From a bacterium (GTDB lineage Bacteria; Auribacterota; JABMQX01): 64,000 nt of DNA. A model generated the notes under the pieces. That model made no database searches. It was given only the letters and a program-made list of their open reading frames with translations, and had not been told where the DNA came from. The stretch lies in the NCBI GenBank assembly GCA_030691545.1, contig JAUYEE010000115.1, positions 1 through 64,000 of the forward strand, in the 5' to 3' direction. The position numbers and the translations under genes were made by a program. Below, in pieces: positions 38,603 to 48,657 of this stretch. Every line of letters begins with the position of its first letter. Position 1 is the first letter of the stretch.

Positions 38603-39652
38603 ATGAACAAGACGATGAAGGCGCTGGTGAAGAGCAAAAAGGAGCCGGGACTGTGGCTGGAAGAGGTCCCGGTTCCAGAAATCGGCGTCAACGACGTTCT
38701 CATCAGAATCCACAAGACGGCCATTTGTGGGACGGACGTACATATCTGGAACTGGGACGCATGGGCACAGAAGACAATCCCTGTGCCCATGGTAGTCGGC
38801 CACGAGTTTGCGGGCACTGTAACTGCCATGGGGAGCAATGTGACGGACCTGGAGATCGGCGATGTCGTTTCTGGCGAAGGACACATTGTGTGTGGGCGTT
38901 GCCGCAACTGCCTGGCCGGGCGAAGACATCTTTGCATGAGAACCAGCGGCGTGGGAATCGAGCGGCCCGGCGCCTATGCCGAGTACTTGTCCATTCCTAT
39001 CACGAACGTGTGGCACGCTGATCCCACGATTCCCATGGATATCCTCTCGATCTTCGATCCTTTCGGGAACGCGACGCATACGGCCCTGTCTTTCAGGGTG
39101 CTTGGCGAAGACGTGCTGATCACCGGTGCAGGCCCCATCGGCTGCATGGCGACGTCCGTCGTGAAGCACGCCGGCGCGCGATACGTCGTCGTGACCGACA
39201 TGAATCCCTATCGTCTCGCGTTGGCAAAGAGGATGGGGGCTACGATGACCGTTAACGTGCGAGAGGGACGGCCCCTCAAAGACGTCCAGAAGGAATTGGG
39301 AATGAAAGAGGGGTTTGACGTGGGACTTGAGATGTCCGGAAGCGGCGACGCTTTCAAGGAAATGCTCTCCAACATGTGTCACGGTGGGAAGGTCGCCATG
39401 TTGGGCATCCCCACGCAGGAACTCGCCATTGACTGGAGCACTGTTATCTTCAACATGATTACCATCAGAGGCATCTACGGTCGGGAGATGTATGAGACCT
39501 GGTACATGATGCAGTCCATGATCCAGACCGGCCTGGACATCTCTCCCGTGATCACTCATCGTTTCCGTTACACGGAGTTCGAAGAGGCTTTCGAGGTGAT
39601 GCGCTCCGGGAACTCGGGAAAGGTGCTCCTGAACTGGGTTGATGAATCGTGA
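38603..39652 (+). CDS. tdh: L-threonine 3-dehydrogenase
   Basis: [69 protein letters not shown]; Zn-Cys motif [15 protein letters not shown]. Start M10 of ORF 38576. Confidence 0.96.
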   Translation: MNKTMKALVKSKKEPGLWLEEVPVPEIGVNDVLIRIHKTAICGTDVHIWNWDAWAQKTIPVPMVVGHEFAGTVTAMGSNVTDLEIGDVVSGEGHIVCGRCRNCLAGRRHLCMRTSGVGIERPGAYAEYLSIPITNVWHADPTIPMDILSIFDPFGNATHTALSFRVLGEDVLITGAGPIGCMATSVVKHAGARYVVVTDMNPYRLALAKRMGATMTVNVREGRPLKDVQKELGMKEGFDVGLEMSGSGDAFKEMLSNMCHGGKVAMLGIPTQELAIDWSTVIFNMITIRGIYGREMYETWYMMQSMIQTGLDISPVITHRFRYTEFEEAFEVMRSGNSGKVLLNWVDES

Positions 39653-39748
39653 ACGGAGAGACACGCTAAGTTCAGGTGTTCATAGATGCGGTGACGAACC
39701 CTCACAGAGCGTCGCTGATGAATGAGGCTGCCTGCGCTGGCCGTCCGT

Positions 39749-39893
39749 GCCGGGCTTCAGCCGGCACATCCTCGTTAGCCACCCGCTTCAGCGGGTGGTG
39801 ACGCTCTGCGGGTTATGGTGTCGGAGCCGGCTTCAGCCGGGCTTCTCGACGAATGGATTCATCCGTAATACGTCACTGAGTTTATCAAACGGG
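39749..39893 (+). repeat. multi-hairpin intergenic element, copy 1
   Basis: GCCGGGCTTCAGCCGGC ... CCACCCGCTTCAGCGGGTGG ... GCCGGCTTCAGCCGGGC TTCTCGAC..GGATTCATCCG..TACGTCAC. Confidence 0.85.
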
Positions 39894-39977
39894 CACTGAG
39901 CTATTTCGGTTGCTCGTCATGGCGAACCGCAGGAGCTAACTGTTTGTGGCACAGATAAAGGAAAGGAGAAAACGAGT

Positions 39978-41279
39978 ATGGAGAAGAACAGAATCAGGAG
40001 GGACGAGTCCGGGGTCTCACGGCGAGACTTCATCAAAACGTCGGCCGCGGTGTCTCTGTCAGCGATGCTGGCCCACAGCGGCAACGTTTTCGCTGAAGGT
40101 TCCGACGCAATCCGTGTGGGATTGATCGGATGCGGCGGCCGGGGCTCCGGAGCCGCAAAGGACTGTCTCGAGTCGGCGGATGGCGTCGAGCTTATCAGTA
40201 TGGGTGACCTGTTCAAGGACCGCCTGGACGATACATTCAAGCGACTGAAAGGCAGGTTCCCAGACAAGGTGAAGGTTACCCCCGACACGTCCTTTGTGGG
40301 TTTTGATGCCTATGAGAAGGTTATCGCCTGCGATGTGAATATGGTCATCCTGGCAACTCCGCCAGGTTTTCGACCGATGCATCTTAAAGCGGCTATCGAG
40401 GCGGGCAAGCATGTGTTCATGGAGAAGCCTGTCGCAGTGGACCCCGTCGGAGTGCGCTCGATCTTAGCTTCGTCCGAGCTGGCAAAGAAGAAAGGACTCG
40501 GTATTGTAGCGGGCACACAACGCCGTCACCAGGCGCATTACGTTGAAATCATGAAACGGATTCACAGCGGCGCCCTCGGCGACATCGCCTCCGCTCAATG
40601 CTACTGGAACCAGGGCGGAATGGGGGACTACTGGAAGTACTACGAGAGGGACGGCCTCTCAGACATGGAATGGCAGTGCCGCAACTGGAGCGTTTTTACG
40701 TGGCTGTCTGGAGACCACATCGTCGAACAGCACGTTCACAATCTGGACATCATCAACTGGGCACTCGGCTCCCATCCGATCAAGGCACTGGGGATGGGCG
40801 GACGACAGGTCCGCGTAGGCCCGCGCGCTGGCAATATCTACGACCATTTCGCAGTCGAACTCGAGTACCCAAATGGCGTCAGGGTCTTGAGCATGTGCAG
40901 GCAGATACCGGGTTGCACCGACCAGGTTGCCGAGCGAGTTATCGGCACAAAGGGCCTCTCCTATACCAACAGCGAGATGGGCAGGATCGAGGGGGCCAAC
41001 GCCTTCGTGTACGGCGGCCCCAATCCGAATCCCTACGTCGTCGAACATGCCGATCTGATACGAAGCATCCGCAAAGGCGAGCCCCTGAACGAGGGAAAGA
41101 ATGTCGCGGAGGGCACTCTGGCGGCGGTGCTCGGCAGAATGAGCACCTATACCGGCAAGGAGTTGACGTGGGATTGGGCGATGAACGAGTCCAGGCTGGA
41201 CCTCTCGCCTCCAAAATACGAGTTTGGCGATTTGCCGGCGGCGCCGGTGCCAGTACCGGGTGAGACACGACCCATCTGA
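39978..41279 (+). CDS. Gfo/Idh/MocA family oxidoreductase, Tat-type leader
   Basis: VSRRDFIKTSAAVSLSAMLAHSGNVFA; IRVGLIGCGGRGSGAAKDC; HVFMEKPVAVDP. Confidence 0.93.
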   Translation: MEKNRIRRDESGVSRRDFIKTSAAVSLSAMLAHSGNVFAEGSDAIRVGLIGCGGRGSGAAKDCLESADGVELISMGDLFKDRLDDTFKRLKGRFPDKVKVTPDTSFVGFDAYEKVIACDVNMVILATPPGFRPMHLKAAIEAGKHVFMEKPVAVDPVGVRSILASSELAKKKGLGIVAGTQRRHQAHYVEIMKRIHSGALGDIASAQCYWNQGGMGDYWKYYERDGLSDMEWQCRNWSVFTWLSGDHIVEQHVHNLDIINWALGSHPIKALGMGGRQVRVGPRAGNIYDHFAVELEYPNGVRVLSMCRQIPGCTDQVAERVIGTKGLSYTNSEMGRIEGANAFVYGGPNPNPYVVEHADLIRSIRKGEPLNEGKNVAEGTLAAVLGRMSTYTGKELTWDWAMNESRLDLSPPKYEFGDLPAAPVPVPGETRPI

Positions 41280-41393
41280 CATCCGATAACTGTAACTCAA
41301 CGCAAGCGCCGCGGTGACGGATGGACGAAGATACAGGCCCGCAGGGCGGGGCCTGCGCTACCATTCATCGCCCTCCCCTCGCTCACCCGACAC

Positions 41394-42740
41394 TTACAAC
41401 GTCCAGCCCGACCGATAGTCTCGATGGAGGAATCGGTTGGATTCGGTGCAGTTGACGATTTTGCCGTTCAAAGGATCGTACTCAAGCGGATGACCGACGA
41501 GAACTGCGGCGTTTCCGAGCTGGATCAACTCTGTCAGGGGCCCGCCGATGTCAAAGGTGGAGAACGGCTTCGGCCCGCCTTTACAAGCGAGAACCCATTC
41601 CTCGTGGTGCCCGGGCGACCGAGGCAAAGTCGGCTGCGGGCCCTCAAATCCCTCGAACTCCTTCTGTGGCAGCAAAACGAATCGGGTGTTCCACGGGCAG
41701 TCCGAGAACACAGCTCCTTTGCTCCCGAGGACCAGACAGCCATTGTCCGTCATCGGGTGACCGAGGAGCACGTCCTGCGGCGGTTTCGGCCCGCCGTTGT
41801 ACCAGGTCAGCTTCACGGGAGGCAACTCGCCCCGTGCGGGAAATGTGTACCGCAGGATGATCCACCGGGGGTACGTTTCGGGATGCGCTTCAGACGCCTC
41901 CGCTTCGACGCGGATAATGGGCGGAGAGGAAGACTTCTCAAAAAGCCGGGCATCCCACAGCCGCTCCAACCGAAGCGCCCGGAACGCCATATTCATCGTG
42001 TGGCATCCGAAGTCGCCCAGGCAGCCCGAGCCAAATGCTCGCCAGTTGCGCCAACTGCCCGGAGCGTAGGCCGCGTGATAGGGACGATAGGGCGCTGGGC
42101 CAAGCCACAAATCCCAATGAAGCCCCGGTGGCACAGGCGGCTCATCCTTTGGCCGGTCCTGGGGACCGTTGCCGCCGTCGAACCAGACGTGGGCTTCCCG
42201 AAGCTCTCCCACAACTCCTCCCCAGGCGAGTTCCACCGCCCGACGCAATCCTTCACTCGCGGAGCCTTGATTTCCCATCTGCGTGACGACATTGTGTTTT
42301 GCTGCCGTCTCCCGCATCACCCGTGCTTCATAAACCGTGCGGGTCAGCGGTTTTTCGCAATAAGAGTGCTTGCCCAACTTTATCGCCGTTACGGCAGCGA
42401 CGGCGTGGGTATGGTCGGGCGTACTCACGACGACTGCATCAATCTGATCGTGCATCTCGTCGAGCATCTTGCGGAAGTCGGCATACCGTTTGGCGTCGGG
42501 GAAACGCCGGGATGCTGACGCGGTCACTCTCTCATCCGCGTCGCACAAAGCCACAATATTTTCGCTGGCGACGGCGCCGGTGTTGCCCCCGCCCTGTCCA
42601 CCCGCCCCGATGATGGCGATGTCGAGCTTCTCGTTCGGCGAGTTGGTGTCAGCCCAGACACTCCTGCGGGCTGCCCATAGCCCGACGCCTGATAGAGCGG
42701 TTCTTCGAAGCATTTCTCTACGACTGATTCTGTCCGCCAT
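41394..42740 (-). CDS. Gfo/Idh/MocA family oxidoreductase, Tat-type leader
   Basis: Start M89 of ORF: MADRISRREMLRRTALSGVGLWAARRSVWA; LDIAIIGAGGQGG; HSYCEKPLTRTVYEARVM. Confidence 0.93.
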   Translation of the reverse strand: MADRISRREMLRRTALSGVGLWAARRSVWADTNSPNEKLDIAIIGAGGQGGGNTGAVASENIVALCDADERVTASASRRFPDAKRYADFRKMLDEMHDQIDAVVVSTPDHTHAVAAVTAIKLGKHSYCEKPLTRTVYEARVMRETAAKHNVVTQMGNQGSASEGLRRAVELAWGGVVGELREAHVWFDGGNGPQDRPKDEPPVPPGLHWDLWLGPAPYRPYHAAYAPGSWRNWRAFGSGCLGDFGCHTMNMAFRALRLERLWDARLFEKSSSPPIIRVEAEASEAHPETYPRWIILRYTFPARGELPPVKLTWYNGGPKPPQDVLLGHPMTDNGCLVLGSKGAVFSDCPWNTRFVLLPQKEFEGFEGPQPTLPRSPGHHEEWVLACKGGPKPFSTFDIGGPLTELIQLGNAAVLVGHPLEYDPLNGKIVNCTESNRFLHRDYRSGWTL

Positions 42741-43000
42741 GATCCGATCTCCTATCTTGAGAGCCTGAGCACATGCTTTTTCTTCTCCGCCGTTATTGTG
42801 TCCCATCCGTCGCCAGCCCGCAATGACGAAGTTGAATCCAGCCATCGTCCGGCATCCCCGGCGCGCTTTGGTTCTTGGGTAAGGCCAGGCGCCTGCGCGC
42901 GATGAGCGATATGGCGACGCTGCCGGAGTAGATGAAGAAAAACACACCTTGTCATTGGCTCTGGCAGAGGCTGGTTGGGAGAGGACACTTAAACCCGGAT

Positions 43001-44248
43001 TCACCGGGGCGGATTCTCGTACCAGATGACGCCGAGGTTGGCTTGTTCCTCGCAGGTAATTACATCGAGGTCGCCGTCATGATCGAGATCAAGAAGCTGA
43101 ACCAGGTCGAATTTGATCCCCTCCGGTCCGCTGATGTCGTGCGCGTCCCAGACGGAGTCCGTAACGTCCCCTGGACAGGAAAGCCACATAACTCCTGACT
43201 TCTCACGGGCACCCTCGCAACTGAAAACAATGTCGAGCTTCCCGTCCAGGTTGATGTCGCCGACGTTGACTCCTTTTCCATTTCCAGCTTGCTCGGGCAG
43301 CCTGATTGGGTAACTCCGCCACACAAGCCCGTCCCGCTGCAACCGGCGGTGATACACCAGCTCGCGCCCGGCGATAGCGGTGAGTACATCGAGCAATCCA
43401 TCTCCGTCGAGGTCAAAAGGTACGAGAAACATCACTTCCTTGTCGGAACTCCCGATCGGATGCTCCTTCCATACCGCGGCATCTGCTAAAACGTCTCTCG
43501 GACGTTCCAGATAGAAGCATCCGCGCGCGGGTCCCTTTCGGTCGGTCGCCAGAATATCGAGGTCGCCATCTCCATCCATGTCGGTCGCGAACAACGACAT
43601 GACCCAGCCCGCTTTGCGAATCGGATGCCATTTCCAGTTGGCGAGGTCGCGCGGGTTTCCCGGAGACTCCAGCCAACCGACCTGTCCCCCGTCACCTTTA
43701 GAGCCCGCGACGAGGTCCAAGCCGTTCTTCCCGTCTAACTGAACGGGAACGCAGAACATCCAGCTCCCGGCTGCCTGGGTGACGGGGATCGGCTCGGTCT
43801 TCCATGACGAGGAGTCCAGGAACGCCCCCTTTTCTTTCGGCGACCAATGCACGTACATGGTTTTTACCTCGCCCTCACAGCAGCTCACGACGTCAACGGC
43901 CCCGTCGCCGTCCAGGTCCACGAACACAGCATCCTCCGGCGAGCCAACAGCTCCAGCCGTCACGGCAGGCCACTTCTCTCGAACATGAGAGCGGCCCGGG
44001 TTCAAGTAGGCCCTTATCAACCCCCCTTCTTCCCACGGTGTGGCAATGTCCATCAACCCATCCCCGTTCACGTCCGCGAGGCGCACTCCGTCGGCTCCGC
44101 GTGAAGAATCGTCAATCGTGTGCCGGAGCCAGGGCTTCTCCCTATCCTCGGCGGATGCGAGACATGGCCCTGCGACGAGCACACCGGCACCGATGACGAA
44201 CATCAAAATCATGCGTCTGTGCCGGCTCCTCGAAAGAAACGCTGTCAC
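43001..44248 (-). CDS. secreted VCBS/FG-GAP repeat protein
   Basis: Repeated D-x-D-G-D-G-x-x-D motifs: LADVNGDGLMDIATPW, VDLDGDGAVDVVSC, TDMDGDGDLDILATD, FDLDGDGLLDVLTA, GDINLDGKLDIVFS, LDLDHDGDLDVITC; N-terminal signal. Confidence 0.92.
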   Translation of the reverse strand: MTAFLSRSRHRRMILMFVIGAGVLVAGPCLASAEDREKPWLRHTIDDSSRGADGVRLADVNGDGLMDIATPWEEGGLIRAYLNPGRSHVREKWPAVTAGAVGSPEDAVFVDLDGDGAVDVVSCCEGEVKTMYVHWSPKEKGAFLDSSSWKTEPIPVTQAAGSWMFCVPVQLDGKNGLDLVAGSKGDGGQVGWLESPGNPRDLANWKWHPIRKAGWVMSLFATDMDGDGDLDILATDRKGPARGCFYLERPRDVLADAAVWKEHPIGSSDKEVMFLVPFDLDGDGLLDVLTAIAGRELVYHRRLQRDGLVWRSYPIRLPEQAGNGKGVNVGDINLDGKLDIVFSCEGAREKSGVMWLSCPGDVTDSVWDAHDISGPEGIKFDLVQLLDLDHDGDLDVITCEEQANLGVIWYENPPR

Positions 44249-44329
44249 GATTGCTCGCTCCCGGTCATCGCGTTTTGCAGACGTTGGCCTTTCTGGGTCG
44301 CCCGCGTTACAGAAAGGGCAAAATCGTTT

Positions 44330-46138
44330 TCAAAGGGGCGGGGGGAGATACATCTTCCTGTTCGCTGCGGTGATGCGCTCGGCGTCCATCTTGATGAGGG
44401 CGCGGTCGTACGTCATCAGTCCGTTCACCTCGATCTCCACATCGGTGGTCTGGGTGTAAACGGCTGCCGACAGCCCCGGCGACTGAATCAGAGGACGCAG
44501 GTTTTGCAGAAGGGCAAGATACGCATTGGTCAACGATTCGCGGTCCTCGAAACTGCGGTAACCCCAGTTCTTCTCATCCTGCCAGGTATGCCCGCGCAGG
44601 GGCAACCCCAATCCGCCGAATTCCCCCAGCACCGCCGCGCGATTCGGCTCCGGCGGGACAGCCGCGGGACCGGGGTAACTATGGATGTCGTGCACGTCGC
44701 CGACCCCCATGTCATTCCAGCCGCTCGCACAGTCCACAAGGCGAGTCGGATCGAGCGCCTTGATTCTTTCGACGATGCGCGCCGTGTCGTACTGCCCCCA
44801 TCCCTCGTTAAAGGGAACCCACATGACGATGGATGGATGGTTGAAATGTGTCTCGACCAGCGCCGTCAGTTCCCGTTCGAACTGCTCGGCGGACTCCTTC
44901 GAGCGTGTGATCTCCCCTTGACCGCTCCGCGCAAAACGGTCGCCGCTTGGCATGTCCTGCCAGACGAGAAGTCCGAGGCGGTCCGCCCAGTAATACCAGC
45001 GGTCCGGCTCCACCTTGACGTGCTTCCGGCACATATTGAAACCGAGTTGCTTGGTCGCCTCGATGTCGTAGCGAAGGGCCTCATCCGTCGGAGCTATGTA
45101 GATTCCATCCGGCCAGAAGCCCTGGTCGAGGGGACCGAACATGAACAGCGGTTTGTTATTGAGGAAGATTCGCGTGATGCCATTTTCATCTTTCCCAAGA
45201 GACGCCTTTCGCATCCCAAAGTAGCTGGTCACCTCGTCCATCGCCTCGCCCCCTTTCATCATCGTCACTGTCAGATCGTACAGGTAGGGCGAGTCCGGCG
45301 ACCAGAGCTTTGCTTCGGGGACCAACAGGCGGATTTCCGTGTTGGAGGCGGCCTCCGCCCTGGCAATCGCCCGGCCGCCATCGTGGACTTCGACGATTGC
45401 CCGTGCCTCCGGCATCCCCTGGGAGAAGTACACTGCCACCCTCACTTCGCCCGCATCAACGTCCGGCACGATTTTGAGACCTTTGATGTAAACCTCCCGA
45501 TTGACCGGCTCAAGCCATACCGTCTGCCAGATGCCCGTCGTCGAAGTGTACCAGATGCTGTGAGGTTCGGTGACCTGCTTGCCGCGTGCCTGATGACTTT
45601 TGTCGGTCGGGTCCCACACAGAAACGACAAGCTCCTGTGTTCCGGAAGGCTTAAGTGCATCGGTAATATCGAATGAGAACCGGGCATAGCCCCCTCGGTG
45701 CTTGCCGAGTTCTCTCCCGTTGACCAAGACAGTCGTCTCCCAATCCACCGCCTCGAAATGGAGGAGCACCCGGCGACCCGACCACGACGTGGGCAACTCG
45801 AAGCCGCGCCGGTACCAAAGCCGGTTGTTCTCACCGACCCGCTTCATCACGCCTGAAAGGGCGGACTCTATGGGGAAAGGCACAAGAATCTCCCCGTCGA
45901 ACTTCTGCGGCCGTGCTTCCTCCTTCGGTCGAATCGCATAGTCCCACAGTCCGTTGAGATTGAGCCACTCCCGCCGCACCATCTGAGGGCGCGGATATTC
46001 CGGGTAAGCATTCTCCGGCGAAACGTCCTTCGCCCAGCGCGTCGCCAAAGGCCCCTTGGCAGGCTGCCACGCAGCCCACGTTGATGCGCCGAGTGACAAC
46101 ACTGTTAGCACTGCGATCCAATACCCTGCTTGTTTCAT
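44330..46138 (-). CDS. glycoside hydrolase family 2 (beta-galactosidase/glucuronidase-like)
   Basis: WLNLNGLWDYAI; GRRVLLHFEAVDWETTVLVNGRELGKHRGGYARFSFDITD; VMWVPFNEGWGQYD (acid/base Glu); GEFGGLGLPLRGHTW. Confidence 0.94.
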   Translation of the reverse strand: MKQAGYWIAVLTVLSLGASTWAAWQPAKGPLATRWAKDVSPENAYPEYPRPQMVRREWLNLNGLWDYAIRPKEEARPQKFDGEILVPFPIESALSGVMKRVGENNRLWYRRGFELPTSWSGRRVLLHFEAVDWETTVLVNGRELGKHRGGYARFSFDITDALKPSGTQELVVSVWDPTDKSHQARGKQVTEPHSIWYTSTTGIWQTVWLEPVNREVYIKGLKIVPDVDAGEVRVAVYFSQGMPEARAIVEVHDGGRAIARAEAASNTEIRLLVPEAKLWSPDSPYLYDLTVTMMKGGEAMDEVTSYFGMRKASLGKDENGITRIFLNNKPLFMFGPLDQGFWPDGIYIAPTDEALRYDIEATKQLGFNMCRKHVKVEPDRWYYWADRLGLLVWQDMPSGDRFARSGQGEITRSKESAEQFERELTALVETHFNHPSIVMWVPFNEGWGQYDTARIVERIKALDPTRLVDCASGWNDMGVGDVHDIHSYPGPAAVPPEPNRAAVLGEFGGLGLPLRGHTWQDEKNWGYRSFEDRESLTNAYLALLQNLRPLIQSPGLSAAVYTQTTDVEIEVNGLMTYDRALIKMDAERITAANRKMYLPPPL

Positions 46139-46161
46139 GTCCTCTCTCCCTTGATTGTGGG

Positions 46162-46178
46162 GCAGGCATCCTGCCTGC
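46162..46178 (+). repeat. REP-like palindrome GCAGGCATCCTGCCTGC
   Basis: Preceded by TTGTGGG; second similar copy ~190 bp downstream. Confidence 0.6.
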
Positions 46179-46355
46179 GATTTTGCGGGTGACAGAGGGC
46201 GCTTGGTTGACCGAACACATGGGAAACGACGGCATCCGTCGCCGCGCAGTTCGCTGGCTCACCTTCTGCCGTTCATGCCCTCGGTTTATGTTGCACAGGT
46301 CAGGATAGCGAAATCCCGTCGCGAATAAAAGCGCCGCGTGATGCGCTCAATTGTG

Positions 46356-46375
46356 GGGCGGGCATCCTGCCTGCC
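46356..46375 (+). repeat. REP-like palindrome GGGCGGGCATCCTGCCTGCC
   Basis: Preceded by TTGTG as in the copy at 46162. Confidence 0.6.
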
Positions 46376-46635
46376 ACGGAATCCGGCTGACCCGCCCCGG
46401 ATGTCATCTGTAAGCCTTGATGAACCTCCGTACCCAACCCTATGCCTCTCCGAGACGCTCCTGACACCACTTGCGAAAACTATCTGAATCAGAGGGAACG
46501 TTGCCCTATTGCGAAGGTGTTATCAATTGAAGTCTTATGGCGGCAGGTGGACAAACCGAAACACTCGCTGCCCAGAAAATTCATGCGGCGGCGAGCATGA
46601 AACCTGCAATAACAAGAAGCCGGGGAGGAACTACC

Positions 46636-48513
46636 ATGCACAGGCCACATTTCTTCATACCGGTACTCTTAGCCGTATTTTTGTTGTCCGGCCCTACGCC
46701 GGCAACCCAGGTTACGCTTCAACCCATCAAGGATAACACCCTGTATCAAAGCGCGACCGGCTCCACAAGCAACGGAGCAGGGACCTACTTCTTCGTCGGC
46801 ACAACAGCCGGGGGAAGCGTGCGGCGAGGGCTTTTGGCCTTTGACGTCGCCGGCAACGTCCCTGCTGGCGCCACCATCAGCAGCGTCACGCTGACTCTTC
46901 ACATGTCCAGGACGGTCGCGCTGAATCAGACTGTCTCCCTCCACCGAGTTCTCGCCGAATGGGGAGAAGGAACTTCCAATGCCGGGGCCAACGAGGGGGG
47001 AGGCGCCCCAGCGACCACCGGCGACGCAACCTGGCTGCACCGTTTTTACAACACAAGCTTCTGGACGACGCAGGGCGGCGATTTCGCCGCGACAGCCAGC
47101 GCCAGCGTGTCCGTCGGCGGCATCGCGTCCTACACCTGGAACTCCACGCCCCAGTTAGTGGCGGACGTGCAACTGTGGCTGGACTCGGGGTCGCAGAACT
47201 TCGGATGGCTTGTTCGCGGAAACGAATCAGCCAGTTCGACAGCCAAACGATTTGATTCGAGCGAGAGTCTCAGCGCGACGTTTCGACCCGCACTCACGAT
47301 TAACTTCTCGGGGGGCTCTTTCCCTCCGGTTATAACCTTGCGGGGTTCAAATCCGCTCACACTCCCAGTGGGGACTCCCTACGTGGAACCGGGGTACACC
47401 GCAACCGACAACGAGGATGGCGACCTAACCGCGAACGTCGTCGTGACGGGCTCCGTCAACCACAATGTTCTCGGGAGCTATGTCCTGCGCTACAACGTGA
47501 CCGACTCCGGCGGGAATCCCGCTGTCGAGAAGACCCGGACAGTGAATGTCGTGGATACTACCGCGCCCGTCATCACCCTCGTGGGGGCGAACCCCGTGAC
47601 CCTCGAGGTGGGGACCGCCTACGTGGAGCCGGGATACACCGCTACGGACAATTACAACGGAAACATCACGGGGAGCGTCATAGTGACCGGCTCTGTGAAT
47701 CACATGGTCTTGGGGAGTTATGTCCTGCGCTACAACGTGAGCGACTCCAGCGGCAATCCAGCCGTGGAAAGGACCCGGACAGTGAACGTGGTGGATACTA
47801 CCGCGCCGGTCATCACCCTTGCGGGCGCGAACCCGATGACTCTCGATGTGGGGACCGCCTACGTCGAGCCGGGATACACGGCAACGGACAATTATGACGG
47901 AGACATCGCCGCGAATGTAGTCGTGACCGGCTCCGTGAACCACCCGGTCTTAGGCGCCTATGTCCTGCGCTACAACGTGAGCGACTCCAGCGGCAATCCA
48001 GCCGTCGAGAGAACCCGGACAGTGAATGTGGTGGATACTACCGCGCCGGTCATCACCCTTCTGGGCGAGAACCCGCTTGTACTCGTCGTGGGGACTCCCT
48101 ACGTTGAGCCGGGATACACCGCTACGGACAACTATGACGGAGATATCACCACGAATGTAGTCGTGAGCGGGTCAGTCAACCACGATGTTCCCGGTGCGTA
48201 CACTCTGACCTACAACGTCTCCGATCTCGGTGGGATTCCCGCGGAAGAGAAGGCCCGGACGGTGATTGTCGTCGAGGAACCTGTCGTCCTCGAGGTAATC
48301 ATAGCCAGCGACGGGACTCTCTCCTTGACCTGGAACGATTTAGGCGCCAACTTCGTGTACACGGTCGAATCGAGGACAGCGTTGCTCGACGGGGATTGGG
48401 CTCCGCTGCCTCCTGCAGATCAGTGGCCCACGGCGAGCACGAGTTGGGCAGGCATCTCCAGTACGAACGGGCAGATGCTCTTCTTGCGAGTAAAGGGCGA
48501 GCTGCTGCCCTGA
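46636..48513 (+). CDS. secreted protein: DNRLRE-like domain, four 80-aa Ig-like (DUF5011-type) repeats, C-terminal YxVExx-type domain
   Basis: Start MHRPHFFIPVLLAVFLLSGPTPATQ (M34 of ORF) behind GGGGAGGA. Repeats PVITLxGANPxTLxVGTAYVEPGYTATDNYDGDI...YVLRYNVSDSSGNPAVERTRTVNVVDTTA with 240-bp DNA period. Confidence 0.9.
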   Translation: MHRPHFFIPVLLAVFLLSGPTPATQVTLQPIKDNTLYQSATGSTSNGAGTYFFVGTTAGGSVRRGLLAFDVAGNVPAGATISSVTLTLHMSRTVALNQTVSLHRVLAEWGEGTSNAGANEGGGAPATTGDATWLHRFYNTSFWTTQGGDFAATASASVSVGGIASYTWNSTPQLVADVQLWLDSGSQNFGWLVRGNESASSTAKRFDSSESLSATFRPALTINFSGGSFPPVITLRGSNPLTLPVGTPYVEPGYTATDNEDGDLTANVVVTGSVNHNVLGSYVLRYNVTDSGGNPAVEKTRTVNVVDTTAPVITLVGANPVTLEVGTAYVEPGYTATDNYNGNITGSVIVTGSVNHMVLGSYVLRYNVSDSSGNPAVERTRTVNVVDTTAPVITLAGANPMTLDVGTAYVEPGYTATDNYDGDIAANVVVTGSVNHPVLGAYVLRYNVSDSSGNPAVERTRTVNVVDTTAPVITLLGENPLVLVVGTPYVEPGYTATDNYDGDITTNVVVSGSVNHDVPGAYTLTYNVSDLGGIPAEEKARTVIVVEEPVVLEVIIASDGTLSLTWNDLGANFVYTVESRTALLDGDWAPLPPADQWPTASTSWAGISSTNGQMLFLRVKGELLP

Positions 48514-48657
48514 GCGACCGTGACATTACCGCAGACACGGAAGTACGAGACCGCAGAGGTCCCCGAGAGCAGGAGAGGCAAACACAGCAACACCACACAG
48601 GATTAACAGGATTTTCAGGATTATCCTGTCTATCCTGTTATCCTGTCCAAATCGCGG

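Noticed and set aside
38555-39664. 369-aa minus-strand ORF nearly co-extensive with tdh
   Set aside because: Its near-exact match to the tdh span reflects absence of certain codons in tdh. The translation is His/Val-rich with no recognisable fold.
44120-45676. 518-aa plus-strand ORF antisense to GH2
   Set aside because: GH2 signatures on the minus strand are decisive; the antisense product has no motifs.
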